A DNA stretch of 64,000 nt from Anaerozeibacter sp031551775. Its GTDB lineage: Bacteria > Bacillota > Clostridia > Christensenellales > Aristaeellaceae. The stretch is taken from the NCBI GenBank assembly GCA_031551775.1, contig JAVBND010000022.1, forward strand, positions 1 through 64,000, in the 5' to 3' direction. The first letter of the stretch is position 1, and every line of letters starts with the position of its first letter. Below the pieces are notes generated by a model that did no database searches, was not told where the DNA came from, and saw only the letters and a list, made by a program, of their open reading frames with translations. This document shows positions 57,025 through 64,000 of the stretch, piece after piece. The position numbers and the translations under genes were made by a program.

Positions 57025-59541
57025 TTACGCGGTCTCTATCTTGCTGTCCGCCACCAGCCCGAGCTTCTCGGTGAAATCTTCCCGCATCTTGTACTTGAGG
57101 ATCTTGCCCGCGGCGTTCATCGGGAATCCGTCCACGAACGCGACGTACTTGGGGCACTTATGCTTGGCCATGTGGCTCAGGCAATACGCCCGCATTTCTT
57201 CCACGCTCGCCGCAACGCCCTCTTTGAGCACCACGCAGGCGCAAATTTCCTCGCCATACTGCTTGTCGGGCACGCCGATGACCTGCACGTCCTTGACCTT
57301 TTCATGCGTGTAGAGGAATTCCTCGATCTCCTTTGGGTAGATATTCTCACCGCCGCGGATGATCATGTCCTTGATGCGGCCGGTAATCTTGTAGTTGCCC
57401 TCCGGGGTACGGCGCGCGAGATCGCCTGTGTGGAGCCAGCCGTCCTCGTCGATGGCAGCCGCGGTCGCCTCGGGCATCTTGTAGTAGCCCTTCATGATGT
57501 TGTAACCCCGCGCCACGAACTCGCCGTCCACGTCGTCCGGCAGGTCTTCCCCGGTCTCGGGATCGACGATCTTGCACTCGACGCCAAACATCGCGCCCCC
57601 CACCGTCGAGACGCGCACATCGATGGAGTCGCTGGTCTTGCTCATCGTGCAGCCGGGCGAAGCCTCGGTCTGGCCGTAGGTGATGCAGATCTCCGGCATG
57701 TGCATTTTGTCCAATACGTCCTGCATGACCTTGATCGGGCAGGGGCTGCCCGCCATGATGCCAGTTCGCATGTGGCTGAAATCGGTCTTCGCAAAATCCG
57801 GGTGCTCGAGCATGGCGATGAACATGGTGGGTACGCCGTGGCAGGCGGTGATCTGCTCTTTGTTGATTACCTCGAGCGACGCGCGCGGGGAGAATACCGG
57901 GATTGGGCACATGGTGGTGCCGTGCGTCATGGAGGCGGTCATGGCCAGCACCATGCCGAAGCAGTGGAACATGGGCACGTGAATGAGCAGCTTGTCGGCG
58001 GTCGAGAAATCCATGCAGTCGCCGATGGCCTTTGCGTTGTTGACCACGTTGTAGTGGGTGAGCATGACGCCCTTGGGGAAGCCGGTCGTGCCGGACGTGT
58101 ACTGCATGTTGCACACATCGTGCGGCTTGACCTGCGCGGCGCGGGTCAGCACTTCGCTCATCGGAACGGTTTCAGCCAGGTCACTGGCTTCCTCCCATGT
58201 GTACGCGCCGGGCAGTACGCTATCGACCGTCACGATGTTCTTGAGGCGCGGAAGCCTCTTGCTCTTGAGCGCGCCGGGCACCGATTCCTTGAGCTCGGGG
58301 CAAAGCTCGGCCATGATCTCAAGGTAGTTCGAATCCTTGCAGTGGTCGATCATGACCAGCGTGTGGGTGTCCGACTGGCGAAGCAGGTACTCGGCTTCAT
58401 GGATCTTGTAGGCGGTATTGACCGTGACCAGCACCGCGCCGATCTTGGTGGCGGCCCAAAAGGTAATGAACCACTCGGGCACATTTGTCGCCCAGATCGC
58501 AACGTGGTCGCCGCGAGCGACCCCCATGGCGATCAGCGCGCGGGCAAAATTGTCCACATCGTCGCGGAACTGGGAATAGGTACGGGTATAGTAGCGGCTC
58601 GTGTAGCGGAAGGCGCACTGATCGGGAAACTCCTTGACCATGCGGTCGAGCACTTCGCTGAAGGTCAGATCGATCAACTGTTCCTTCTTCCAGACATACT
58701 TGCCGCTCTTCTGCCGGTTGTTTTGCAAAAGGTGGCGGTCAATGTAGTCCTGCATGTAGTTGGCGTACTGCGGAAACACAATGCCCGGGTCCTGCAAATC
58801 GCGGCTCCAGCGCTTGACCCACTCAAGCGATACATAGCCGTCGTATCCGATGTCTGTCACAGCATCGAGCATTTCGGCAATCGGCATGTCGCCGTCGCCC
58901 ATCATGCGGTACTGGATCTGTCCGCCTTCATCGGCCGAATCCTTGACATGCATGTACTTGATGTAGCTGCCAAGGTTGTGAACCGTCGCCTTGGGCGCCT
59001 CCCCGAAAAAACGGTAGGGGTGATGCACGTCCCAAAGCGCCGCAACCGAAGCCGAGCCGACGTCGTCAAGCAGTTTCCGGAGCCGCGCGGTATCCGCGTA
59101 CACGCCGTTGGTCTCAACCAGCAGCGTCACGCCCGTGCCGTCGGCCATTTGGGCGATCTCGCGCAGCATTTGGGCGATGTAGCGATCGTCCACTTCGCCC
59201 GTTACGTGGGGTTCGCGATCGGCCAGAATGCGGATGTAGGGCGTTTTGAGCTTTTGCGCAAGGGCAATGTATTCGCGGATTTCAGCGATGGTTTCCTCGC
59301 GCTTGTCCTGAAACTTGAGCGCGCAGCCCGAAGACAGGCAGGGGATTTCAAGGCGCAGTTTGTTAAGCTTCGCAATGGTTTTGTCAATCTGGCCCATCGT
59401 AAAGGGCGCCGCTTTGTAGGCATAAAGGTCGCTGCCCAGGCCCCTCACTTCGATGCCGTCAAAGTGAAAGTCCTTGGCCATGGAGTAGATGTCTACCCAG
59501 CCGAATTCGGGGCAACCGAGCGTTGAAAAAGCGATCTTCAT
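57025..59541 (-). CDS. Fusion: TIM-barrel sugar isomerase/epimerase-like domain plus AMP-dependent acyl-CoA synthetase
   Basis: The protein is 838 aa. Residues 1-275 resemble xylose-isomerase-like TIM barrels (MKIAFSTLGCPEFGW, GIEVRGLG, LLVETNGVYAD, ALWDVHHPYRF, YMHVKDSADEGG, GYVSLEWVKRW). Residues about 300-838 are an AMP-forming acyl-CoA synthetase: P-loop YTSGTTGFPKGVMLTH, ITYGQTEASPG, DGWLHTGDLARR, GRIKDMIIRGGENIYPKEIEEFL, and the acyl-adenylate Lys in NAAGKILKYKMR. Both halves appear intact. The first may make or rearrange a carboxylate that the second activates, but this is inference. SD AAGGAGAG. A T-box leader precedes it and a LysE exporter follows. Confidence 0.88.
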   Translation of the reverse strand: MKIAFSTLGCPEFGWVDIYSMAKDFHFDGIEVRGLGSDLYAYKAAPFTMGQIDKTIAKLNKLRLEIPCLSSGCALKFQDKREETIAEIREYIALAQKLKTPYIRILADREPHVTGEVDDRYIAQMLREIAQMADGTGVTLLVETNGVYADTARLRKLLDDVGSASVAALWDVHHPYRFFGEAPKATVHNLGSYIKYMHVKDSADEGGQIQYRMMGDGDMPIAEMLDAVTDIGYDGYVSLEWVKRWSRDLQDPGIVFPQYANYMQDYIDRHLLQNNRQKSGKYVWKKEQLIDLTFSEVLDRMVKEFPDQCAFRYTSRYYTRTYSQFRDDVDNFARALIAMGVARGDHVAIWATNVPEWFITFWAATKIGAVLVTVNTAYKIHEAEYLLRQSDTHTLVMIDHCKDSNYLEIMAELCPELKESVPGALKSKRLPRLKNIVTVDSVLPGAYTWEEASDLAETVPMSEVLTRAAQVKPHDVCNMQYTSGTTGFPKGVMLTHYNVVNNAKAIGDCMDFSTADKLLIHVPMFHCFGMVLAMTASMTHGTTMCPIPVFSPRASLEVINKEQITACHGVPTMFIAMLEHPDFAKTDFSHMRTGIMAGSPCPIKVMQDVLDKMHMPEICITYGQTEASPGCTMSKTSDSIDVRVSTVGGAMFGVECKIVDPETGEDLPDDVDGEFVARGYNIMKGYYKMPEATAAAIDEDGWLHTGDLARRTPEGNYKITGRIKDMIIRGGENIYPKEIEEFLYTHEKVKDVQVIGVPDKQYGEEICACVVLKEGVAASVEEMRAYCLSHMAKHKCPKYVAFVDGFPMNAAGKILKYKMREDFTEKLGLVADSKIETA

Positions 59542-59596
59542 GGTTTTTCTCTCCTTGCGTTTCGTGTTGGGCCTGCCTGACCTGCATGCGGGGAAC

Positions 59597-59874
59597 AAAA
59601 AACGCCCGCCTCTCATTCCTGAAAGACGGACGGTCTATGTCCGCGGTACCACTTTCGTTGCCGTTGTAAAACGGCCACCTCTTTAGCAACCAGATAAACT
59701 GAGTGCGCATCCCTGTAACGGGGGAAACCGTTTTAGCCTACTGAGTCAACCGTTCAGCCAACCGCTCGCGGGGCAGTAGGGTTTCGGTCTTTTACCGCCT
59801 CGCAGCAAACGGCGGCTCTCTGAGAAAAGATCATTGAATCCCATGTTCCCGGTCAAAGCGTTTTTATTGAATTG
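59597..59874 (-). ncRNA. T-box riboswitch upstream of the isomerase/acyl-CoA synthetase fusion
   Basis: The minus-strand leader has stem I with base AACGCT/AGCGGTT, a kink-turn (TTGA with GCGAG), AGAGAGCCGCC, TTTGCTGCGAGGCGG at the distal end, the T-box GTGGTACCGCGG (59641-59652) and the terminator CGTCCGTCT/AGGCGGGCG plus six T (59597-59632). The gene starts about 55 bases downstream. The specifier is ambiguous: in register with the helix GCCCC it reads ACT (Thr), while the GAA-A rule gives CCC (Pro), and TAC (Tyr) is also within the loop. Confidence 0.85.
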
Positions 59875-59880
59875 AATCGG

Positions 59881-59909
59881 ATTATACATTCCGCCCGGCG
59901 CTAAATCAA
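59881..59909 (-). promoter_or_regulatory. Promoter of the T-box/fusion-gene transcript
   Basis: Minus strand: TTGATT (59904-59909), 17-base spacer, TATAAT (59881-59886). It lies inside the space just before the ArsC-like gene end. Confidence 0.72.
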
Positions 59910-59920
59910 CGAAGATTTCG

Positions 59921-60265
59921 TTAACTTTGGATCCACTTCATCCATTCATCCGGTTGATACCCCACCGTTACGCGCTGTCCCTCACGCACGATGGGGCTTT
60001 TCAGCAATTGCGGGGCCAAGACAAGCGCATCTAAAATTGTGCTCTCCCCCGTCATGAACCGGACAGGATGCTCAAGGTAGGCCGTGCTCTGCCTGTCGAT
60101 CAGGTTGTGAAGAGCGACCTTTTGCGCAAAGAGTTTCAGCTCCTTGAGCCCCGGCCCCTTCTTCTTCATATCGACCAACTGCACCTTGATCCCGCGCTCT
60201 TTAAAAAAACGCTCGGCTTTTTGCACCTCAAAATCCCGTTTGTAAACATAGATCATCACGTTCAT
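59921..60265 (-). CDS. ArsC/Spx-fold protein lacking the catalytic cysteine
   Basis: This 114-aa thioredoxin-like protein has the ArsC-family layout (MIYVYKRDFEVQKAERFFKERGI, VDMKKKGPGLKELKLFA, ILDALVLAPQLLKSPIVREG, VTVGYQPDEW). The CXXC or CX5R cysteine motif is replaced by VYKRDFEV, and no Cys occurs in the protein, so it cannot be an arsenate reductase. An Spx-like or structural role is possible. The start at 60265 follows GGGAGGG. It lies upstream of the T-box on the same strand but is separated from it by that promoter. Confidence 0.75.
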   Translation of the reverse strand: MNVMIYVYKRDFEVQKAERFFKERGIKVQLVDMKKKGPGLKELKLFAQKVALHNLIDRQSTAYLEHPVRFMTGESTILDALVLAPQLLKSPIVREGQRVTVGYQPDEWMKWIQS

Positions 60266-60330
60266 CAACGCGCCCTCCCATCTTATGACGGTATTGTATC
60301 ATAAACACTATACATATTTGAATCCATTTA

Positions 60331-60339
60331 TGCTATAAT
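60331..60339 (+). promoter_or_regulatory. Extended -10 promoter of the glycosyltransferase gene
   Basis: TGCTATAAT is an extended -10 with no strong -35, 28 bp upstream of the start codon. Confidence 0.45.
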
Positions 60340-60367
60340 GGGGCCAGAACCTATGCGGAGGGATTCA

Positions 60368-61381
60368 ATGAAGCTCATCACCTTTTGCGTGCCCTGCTAT
60401 AATTCTGAGAGCTACATGGAAAAATGCGTCGATTCGCTCCTCCCGGGCGGCGATCAGGTGGAGATCCTGATCGTGAACGACGGCTCAAGCGACCGCACGG
60501 CGCAGATTGCCGACCGCTATCAGGCAGCTTATCCCGGCATTGTGCGCGCGATTCATCAGGAAAACAGAGGCCACGGCGGCGCGGTGATGACCGGCGTCAA
60601 GTACGCGCGCGCGCTGTACTTCAAGGTGGTCGATTCGGACGATTGGGTGGACCAGGACGCCTACCGCGAGGTGATCCGGGTGCTTTCTCACCACCTGGGC
60701 GCGCGGGCGCTTGACATGCTTACGGCCAATTTTGTCTACGAAAAGCAGGGCGCCAAGCGCAAAATGGTGATGCGTTACACCGGCGCATTGCCCAAGGGGC
60801 GCGCGTTTGGCTGGAAGGATCTCAAAGTCATCCGGCCCGGCCAGGTCCTGTCGATGCACGCCATCATCTACCGTACATCCCTCGTGCGGGAAGCGCGGCT
60901 CAACCTGCCCAGGCACACCTTCTATGTGGACAATTTGTTCGCCTACGTGCCGCTGCCGCTGGTGAAGCGCATATACTATCTGGACGTGGATTTTTACCGG
61001 TACTTCATCGGGAGAGCCGACCAGTCGGTCAACGAACGCATGCTCATCAAAAGGCAGGATCAGCAGATGCGCGTGGTCTCGTTGATGATCGACCGGGTGG
61101 ACCTTGAGGCGCTTTATGACAAATCGCTTCGGCGGTACATGCTCCGCTACCTTGAAATGCTGATGACCATCACGTCGGTGGTGTTCATGCTCGACGGCTC
61201 GCCCGCGTCGCTTGAGAAGCGGGACGAACTGTGGAGGGCGCTCAAGGTGCGCCAGCCATGGGCCTACAAGCGCCTGATCCGGCGCGTGCAGGCGCACTTT
61301 GACAAGGCGAAAAGCGTGCCGGCGCGCGGGTTTGTCGTGCGCGCCTACCGCTTCTTGCAAAAGATGTACGGGTTTAATTAG
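60368..61381 (+). CDS. Family 2 glycosyltransferase
   Basis: This 337-aa GT-A fold enzyme begins ITFCVPCYNSESYMEKCVDSL, with EILIVNDGSSDRT, ENRGHGGAVMTGVKYA and the metal-binding DXD in FKVVDSDDWVD. No membrane helices are obvious, so it is probably cytoplasmic or peripheral. The acceptor is unknown; a wall polymer or glycolipid is plausible. SD GCGGAGGG. It ends 8 bp inside the convergent uridine kinase gene. Confidence 0.87.
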   Translation: MKLITFCVPCYNSESYMEKCVDSLLPGGDQVEILIVNDGSSDRTAQIADRYQAAYPGIVRAIHQENRGHGGAVMTGVKYARALYFKVVDSDDWVDQDAYREVIRVLSHHLGARALDMLTANFVYEKQGAKRKMVMRYTGALPKGRAFGWKDLKVIRPGQVLSMHAIIYRTSLVREARLNLPRHTFYVDNLFAYVPLPLVKRIYYLDVDFYRYFIGRADQSVNERMLIKRQDQQMRVVSLMIDRVDLEALYDKSLRRYMLRYLEMLMTITSVVFMLDGSPASLEKRDELWRALKVRQPWAYKRLIRRVQAHFDKAKSVPARGFVVRAYRFLQKMYGFN

Positions 61382-61991
61382 GGTGTGTGATCATGCCGCT
61401 GTTGATGTAGCAGGCCAGGATGTCCACGATCTTTTTGTTCTTTCCGCCCCCCGCAACGATCACGTCGGCATAATCGATGTAGCCGCGGATGTAGCGCTCG
61501 TACATGGGTTTGACGGTTGTGAGGTATTGCTGGGCTATGCCTTCGATCTGGCGGCCGCGCTTCATGATGTCGCGCTTGACGCGGCGCAAAAGGCAGATAT
61601 CGGGGTCAACGCGGATGTAGATCTTGAAATCCAACGCTTCGCGCACAGCGGCATCGTAGAAGCAGTGGATGCCCTCAAGGATCAGGACATCGGCGGGCGC
61701 AATCAGCTCATCGCTGTCCGCGCGCGTGTGATTGGTGTAATCATAGCCCTTGCGCGTGATGGCGCGCCCGGCCTTGAGGTCATTGATGTCCCGGAGCAGC
61801 AGGTCGTGCTCAAATATCTCCGGCTCGTCGTAGTTGATCTTCTCACGCTCTTCAAAGGGCAGGTCTGCGTGATTCTTATAGTAGCTGTCCTGCGCGAGCA
61901 AGATCGCGTTTTGATGGATGGCGCGCGCGAGCGAGGATGCCAGTGTGCTCTTGCCGCTGCCCGACGCGCCGCAAATCCCGATTGTAAGCAT
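61374..61991 (-). CDS. udk: Uridine kinase
   Basis: This 205-aa P-loop kinase has Walker A GICGASGSGKSTLASSL, then AQDSYYKNHADLPFEE, YDEPEIFEHDLLLRD, LILEGIHCFYDAAVREALDFKIYI and RDIMKRGR. It phosphorylates uridine and cytidine in the salvage pathway. Its stop lies in the last codons of the glycosyltransferase gene. Promoter at 62015-62043. Confidence 0.88.
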   Translation of the reverse strand: MLTIGICGASGSGKSTLASSLARAIHQNAILLAQDSYYKNHADLPFEEREKINYDEPEIFEHDLLLRDINDLKAGRAITRKGYDYTNHTRADSDELIAPADVLILEGIHCFYDAAVREALDFKIYIRVDPDICLLRRVKRDIMKRGRQIEGIAQQYLTTVKPMYERYIRGYIDYADVIVAGGGKNKKIVDILACYINSGMITHPN

Positions 61992-62014
61992 AATTCATCG
62001 CCCCTTTGTCAAAC

Positions 62015-62043
62015 AGTATATAAGGTTCAGGAGGTTTTGTAAA
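62015..62043 (-). promoter_or_regulatory. Promoter of udk
   Basis: Minus strand: TTTACA, 17-base spacer, TATACT, within the 53-bp gap to the divergent CBS gene. It overlaps the CBS gene's SD region. Confidence 0.5.
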
Positions 62044-62044
62044 G

Positions 62045-62776
62045 ATGCGCGCGGAGTCGTTTTTGCAACTTTACCGGATTCTGGAAGAGAGCCTGGAGAC
62101 CAAGTACGCGCGCACGCCGCGCACCACGTCGAGCGTCGTGATGGAGTACGCAAAGGACGAGGACAGCCTGCCCTTTCGCGAAAAGCTGAACCTGTGCCGC
62201 GAGATACGAAACATCTTGACCCACAACGCCCTAGACGACGGGGCGAGCGTCGTGGAGCCAAGCGAAGGCGTCGTGAAGACGCTTGAGGAAATCGTTGACC
62301 ATGTGCGCAGGCCCTTGAAAGCGCTCGCCTTTGCCACGAGCGCGGACGCCGTGATGCGCGCGCACATGGGGTACTGCGCGCTTCGGCTCATGCGCGAAAT
62401 GGCGCAAAAGGGGTTTTCGCACATTCCTGTCTACGACGAAGGGCGCTTCAAGGGCGTGTTCAGCGTATCGACCGTATTTTCCTATGCGTCCGCCTATCCG
62501 GGCCGCGCCGTGGACGAGAACACGCGCGTCAAGGAATTCAAGTCATTTTTGCCCATCGACAAGCACATGACCGAGCGCTTTCTGTTTATGGACCAGGAGA
62601 CCACCTACACAGATGTCAAGCGCGCCTTTGAAGCCGATGTCAAAAAGAAAAAGCGGGTGGCGGTGCTCTTCATCACAGAGGGCGGCGAACCCACAGGGGA
62701 ACTGCTCGGACTCATCACGCCTTGGGATGTGCTGGGCAAGGTGCAGGGCGAGGGCACGCTGATCGAGGGGAATTAG
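62045..62776 (+). CDS. CBS-domain protein
   Basis: The protein is 243 aa. The N-terminal 90 residues are helical and highly charged (ESLETKYARTPRTTSSVVMEYAK). The rest holds a CBS pair (about 95-235: ALRLMREMAQKGFSHIPVYDEGRFKGVFSVSTVF, and VKRAFEADVKKKKRVAVLFITEGG followed by LLGLITPWDVLG). CBS pairs bind adenosyl ligands such as AMP or SAM. SD CAGGAGG. Its place directly upstream of the methionine transporter leader is suggestive but may be chance. Confidence 0.82.
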   Translation: MRAESFLQLYRILEESLETKYARTPRTTSSVVMEYAKDEDSLPFREKLNLCREIRNILTHNALDDGASVVEPSEGVVKTLEEIVDHVRRPLKALAFATSADAVMRAHMGYCALRLMREMAQKGFSHIPVYDEGRFKGVFSVSTVFSYASAYPGRAVDENTRVKEFKSFLPIDKHMTERFLFMDQETTYTDVKRAFEADVKKKKRVAVLFITEGGEPTGELLGLITPWDVLGKVQGEGTLIEGN

Positions 62777-62828
62777 GGTGTGTTGGCGCCATCCGAGATG
62801 CAGCGCGTTCCACTGAACCATTTTTAAC

Positions 62829-62857
62829 TTGACATGCGGGCGATGCCTGTTTACAAT
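62829..62857 (+). promoter_or_regulatory. Sigma-A promoter of the methionine transporter leader
   Basis: TTGACA (62829-62834), 17-base spacer, TACAAT (62852-62857). Another TATAAT is at 62862. The transcript starts near 62864, about 34 bases before the leader ORF. Confidence 0.82.
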
Positions 62858-62897
62858 AAAGTATAATCGACAAATGAGGAAAGGGGATTGCGCGGCA

Positions 62898-63008
62898 ATG
62901 AAAGCAGGTTTCTTCGTAAACACTATGATGATGCCCATGAACATGCGCTGGGAGACTAGCGGCATGTTCGTTTCCGTATCCATCGACCCGCGCATGATCC
63001 GTCTATAA
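62898..63008 (+). CDS. Methionine-rich leader peptide of the metN operon
   Basis: This 36-codon ORF (ATG to TAA) is too short for normal gene calling. Eight of 36 residues are Met, including the run NTMMMPMNM and later GMFVS and PRMIRL. AGGAAAGGGG lies 11 bases upstream. It is followed 20 bases later by an intrinsic terminator (63029-63056), and then metN starts. This is the layout of a translation-coupled attenuator: ribosome stalling at Met codons when Met-tRNA is short would keep the terminator from forming. No S-box or T-box element is visible here, which strengthens the idea. It is a prediction. Confidence 0.62.
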   Translation: MKAGFFVNTMMMPMNMRWETSGMFVSVSIDPRMIRL

Positions 63009-63028
63009 GCCTTATTCGGGGTTTATTC

Positions 63029-63056
63029 CGGCAGATCGCGAGGTCTGCCGTTTTTT
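63029..63056 (+). terminator. Attenuator terminator before metN
   Basis: CGGCAGATC and GGTCTGCCG form a stem with a GCGA tetraloop and one imperfect pair, followed by six T. It lies between the leader ORF stop and the metN start, so it would end transcripts before metN unless countered. Confidence 0.8.
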
Positions 63057-63080
63057 GTACGGTTGAGGGGGGGAGAATCC

Positions 63081-64000
63081 ATGTCTGAGTCACGCGGCGA
63101 ACCCATGATCCGCATAGAGGGCCTGAGCAAGGTATACGGCGCCGGCGCGGAGCGGGTCGCGGCGCTGCAAAACGTCAACCTGACCGTTCGGCGCGGCGAT
63201 ATACACGGCATCATCGGCATGAGCGGCGCGGGCAAATCGACGCTCATCCGCTGCATCAACCGCCTGGACACGCCGACCGAAGGCCGCATCTACATCGACG
63301 GGCAAAACATCATGGAACTGAGCAGCAAGGACCTTGGCGTCATGCGCAAGCGCGTGAGCATGATCTTTCAGCAGTTCGGCCTGCTCATGCAAAAGACGGT
63401 TTCAAGGAATGTACGCTACCCGCTTGAAATCGCGGGCGTCCCGCGCGCCGAAGCCAACAAGCGCGTCAAGGAATTGCTCGAGATCGTAGGGCTTGAAAGC
63501 AAGGCGCGCGCCTATCCCTCCCAACTATCGGGCGGACAAAAGCAGCGCGTTGCCATCGCCCGAGCGCTCGCCTCAAACCCCGAGGTGCTGCTGTGCGACG
63601 AGGCAACCAGCGCGCTTGATCCCATGACCACGCAATCGATCCTCTCTCTTTTGCAGGACATCAACCATCGCATGGGCATCACCATCGTCATCATCACCCA
63701 TGAGATGGCGGTCATCCGCCAGATTTGCAACATGGTCACGATCATCGACGGCGGCACAATCGTGGAGGAAGGCGGCGTGGATGAAGTGTTCACCCACACG
63801 AAGTCGGCGGCCGGGCGCAGGCTCTTCGGCGTGGTGGATGAGGAATCGCCGGACGAAATCACCGACGCGGTCCGGATTGTGTTTGACGGAGAGGCGCGCA
63901 ATGAGCCGGTACTCGCCAACTTCATCATCAAGAGCGGGATTGCGGTCAATATCCTCTCGGCCGACATGCACAGGCTTGGCGGCAAGAGCTACGGACAGAT
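63081..64000 (+). CDS. metN: Methionine ABC transporter ATP-binding protein MetN (cut by window edge)
   Basis: The first 306 residues are visible; the 3' end is outside the window. Walker A in GMSGAGKSTLIRCINRL, Q-loop in MIFQQFGLL, signature LSGGQKQRVAIARALA, Walker B VLLCDEATSALDP and switch His in VIITHEMAV. A C-terminal NIL domain begins at about residue 265 (IVFDGEARNEPVLANFI), which in MetN binds methionine for feedback. SD GGGGGGGAG. metI and metQ are expected next. Confidence 0.9.
   Translation, partial: MSESRGEPMIRIEGLSKVYGAGAERVAALQNVNLTVRRGDIHGIIGMSGAGKSTLIRCINRLDTPTEGRIYIDGQNIMELSSKDLGVMRKRVSMIFQQFGLLMQKTVSRNVRYPLEIAGVPRAEANKRVKELLEIVGLESKARAYPSQLSGGQKQRVAIARALASNPEVLLCDEATSALDPMTTQSILSLLQDINHRMGITIVIITHEMAVIRQICNMVTIIDGGTIVEEGGVDEVFTHTKSAAGRRLFGVVDEESPDEITDAVRIVFDGEARNEPVLANFIIKSGIAVNILSADMHRLGGKSYGQ

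Noticed and set aside
56989..59526. 845-aa open frame on the plus strand opposite the fusion gene
   Set aside because: It mirrors the minus-strand gene in a GC-rich region, has no recognisable domain or SD, and the minus frame has clear isomerase and AMP-binding motifs.
62777..63080. S-box (SAM) riboswitch or methionine T-box ahead of metN
   Set aside because: No GGTACCGCG-type T-box sequence and no recognisable S-box conserved stems; only the leader ORF and terminator are seen.

Overview
The window is about 64 kb of high-GC, densely coded bacterial DNA. It has strong Shine-Dalgarno sites, many ATGA/GTGA overlaps and sigma-A-type promoters (TTGACA-N17-TATAAT). The gene families point to a GC-rich member of the Clostridia (Bacillota): an IspH-ribosomal protein S1 fusion, a HutP-family protein, a DUF4367 anti-sigma factor, TmcAL, T-box leaders, PepV, and SelD/YedF/DUF3343 selenium genes. 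A Christensenellales-like gut or anaerobic lineage is a guess. I see no rRNA, tRNA, CRISPR array, prophage or intact insertion sequence. One small non-autonomous element occurs twice (1-115 and 27557-27717).

Layout. 116-5030 (minus): ECF sigma factor, DUF4367 anti-sigma factor, an unknown secreted protein and a secreted solute-binding protein with an N-terminal propeller-like region. 5312-15557: SH3 protein, then a chemotaxis-type system in two converging units (MCP, receiver-GGDEF-like protein, CheA and CheW on plus; CheY, CheX, CheR and CheB on minus) around an NlpC/P60 hydrolase. No flagellar gene is visible. 15659-27476: a divergent molybdenum/selenium locus. The eight minus-strand genes are modA, modB, modC, a ModE-like regulator, a MoeA-like protein, moaC, moaA and a MOSC-MogA fusion. 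The seven plus-strand genes are a class V aminotransferase, a DUF3343 protein, selD, yedF, yqeC, yqeB and xdhC. Together they look like the maturation and supply machinery for a selenium-dependent molybdenum hydroxylase, but the hydroxylase is not in the window.

27746-32171: membrane XRE regulator, two small cytoplasmic proteins (one HPr-like), a lipoprotein L,D-transpeptidase, and an RsbW/RsbV-like pair. 32436-39524: secreted FAD reductase-like protein, then a sugar ABC importer next to SrlD-like and SorE-like dehydrogenases (hexitol or L-sorbose catabolism). 39592-55178: housekeeping genes tmcAL, hutP-like, HI0933 flavoprotein, RpiR regulator, cmk, plsC, ispH-rpsA, T-box-leuS, uvrC, pepV and a SpoIID/SH3 protein.

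55355-64000: a membrane protein, a cluster of palindromes, a LysE exporter and an 838-aa isomerase/acyl-CoA synthetase fusion whose operon is headed by a T-box riboswitch, an ArsC-fold protein, a glycosyltransferase, a uridine kinase and a CBS protein. The window ends with metN (cut by the edge), preceded by a methionine-rich leader ORF and an intrinsic terminator. The two leaders in this last segment, the T-box on a non-aminoacylation fusion gene and the Met-rich leader peptide of a methionine transporter, are the most interesting regulatory signals found.
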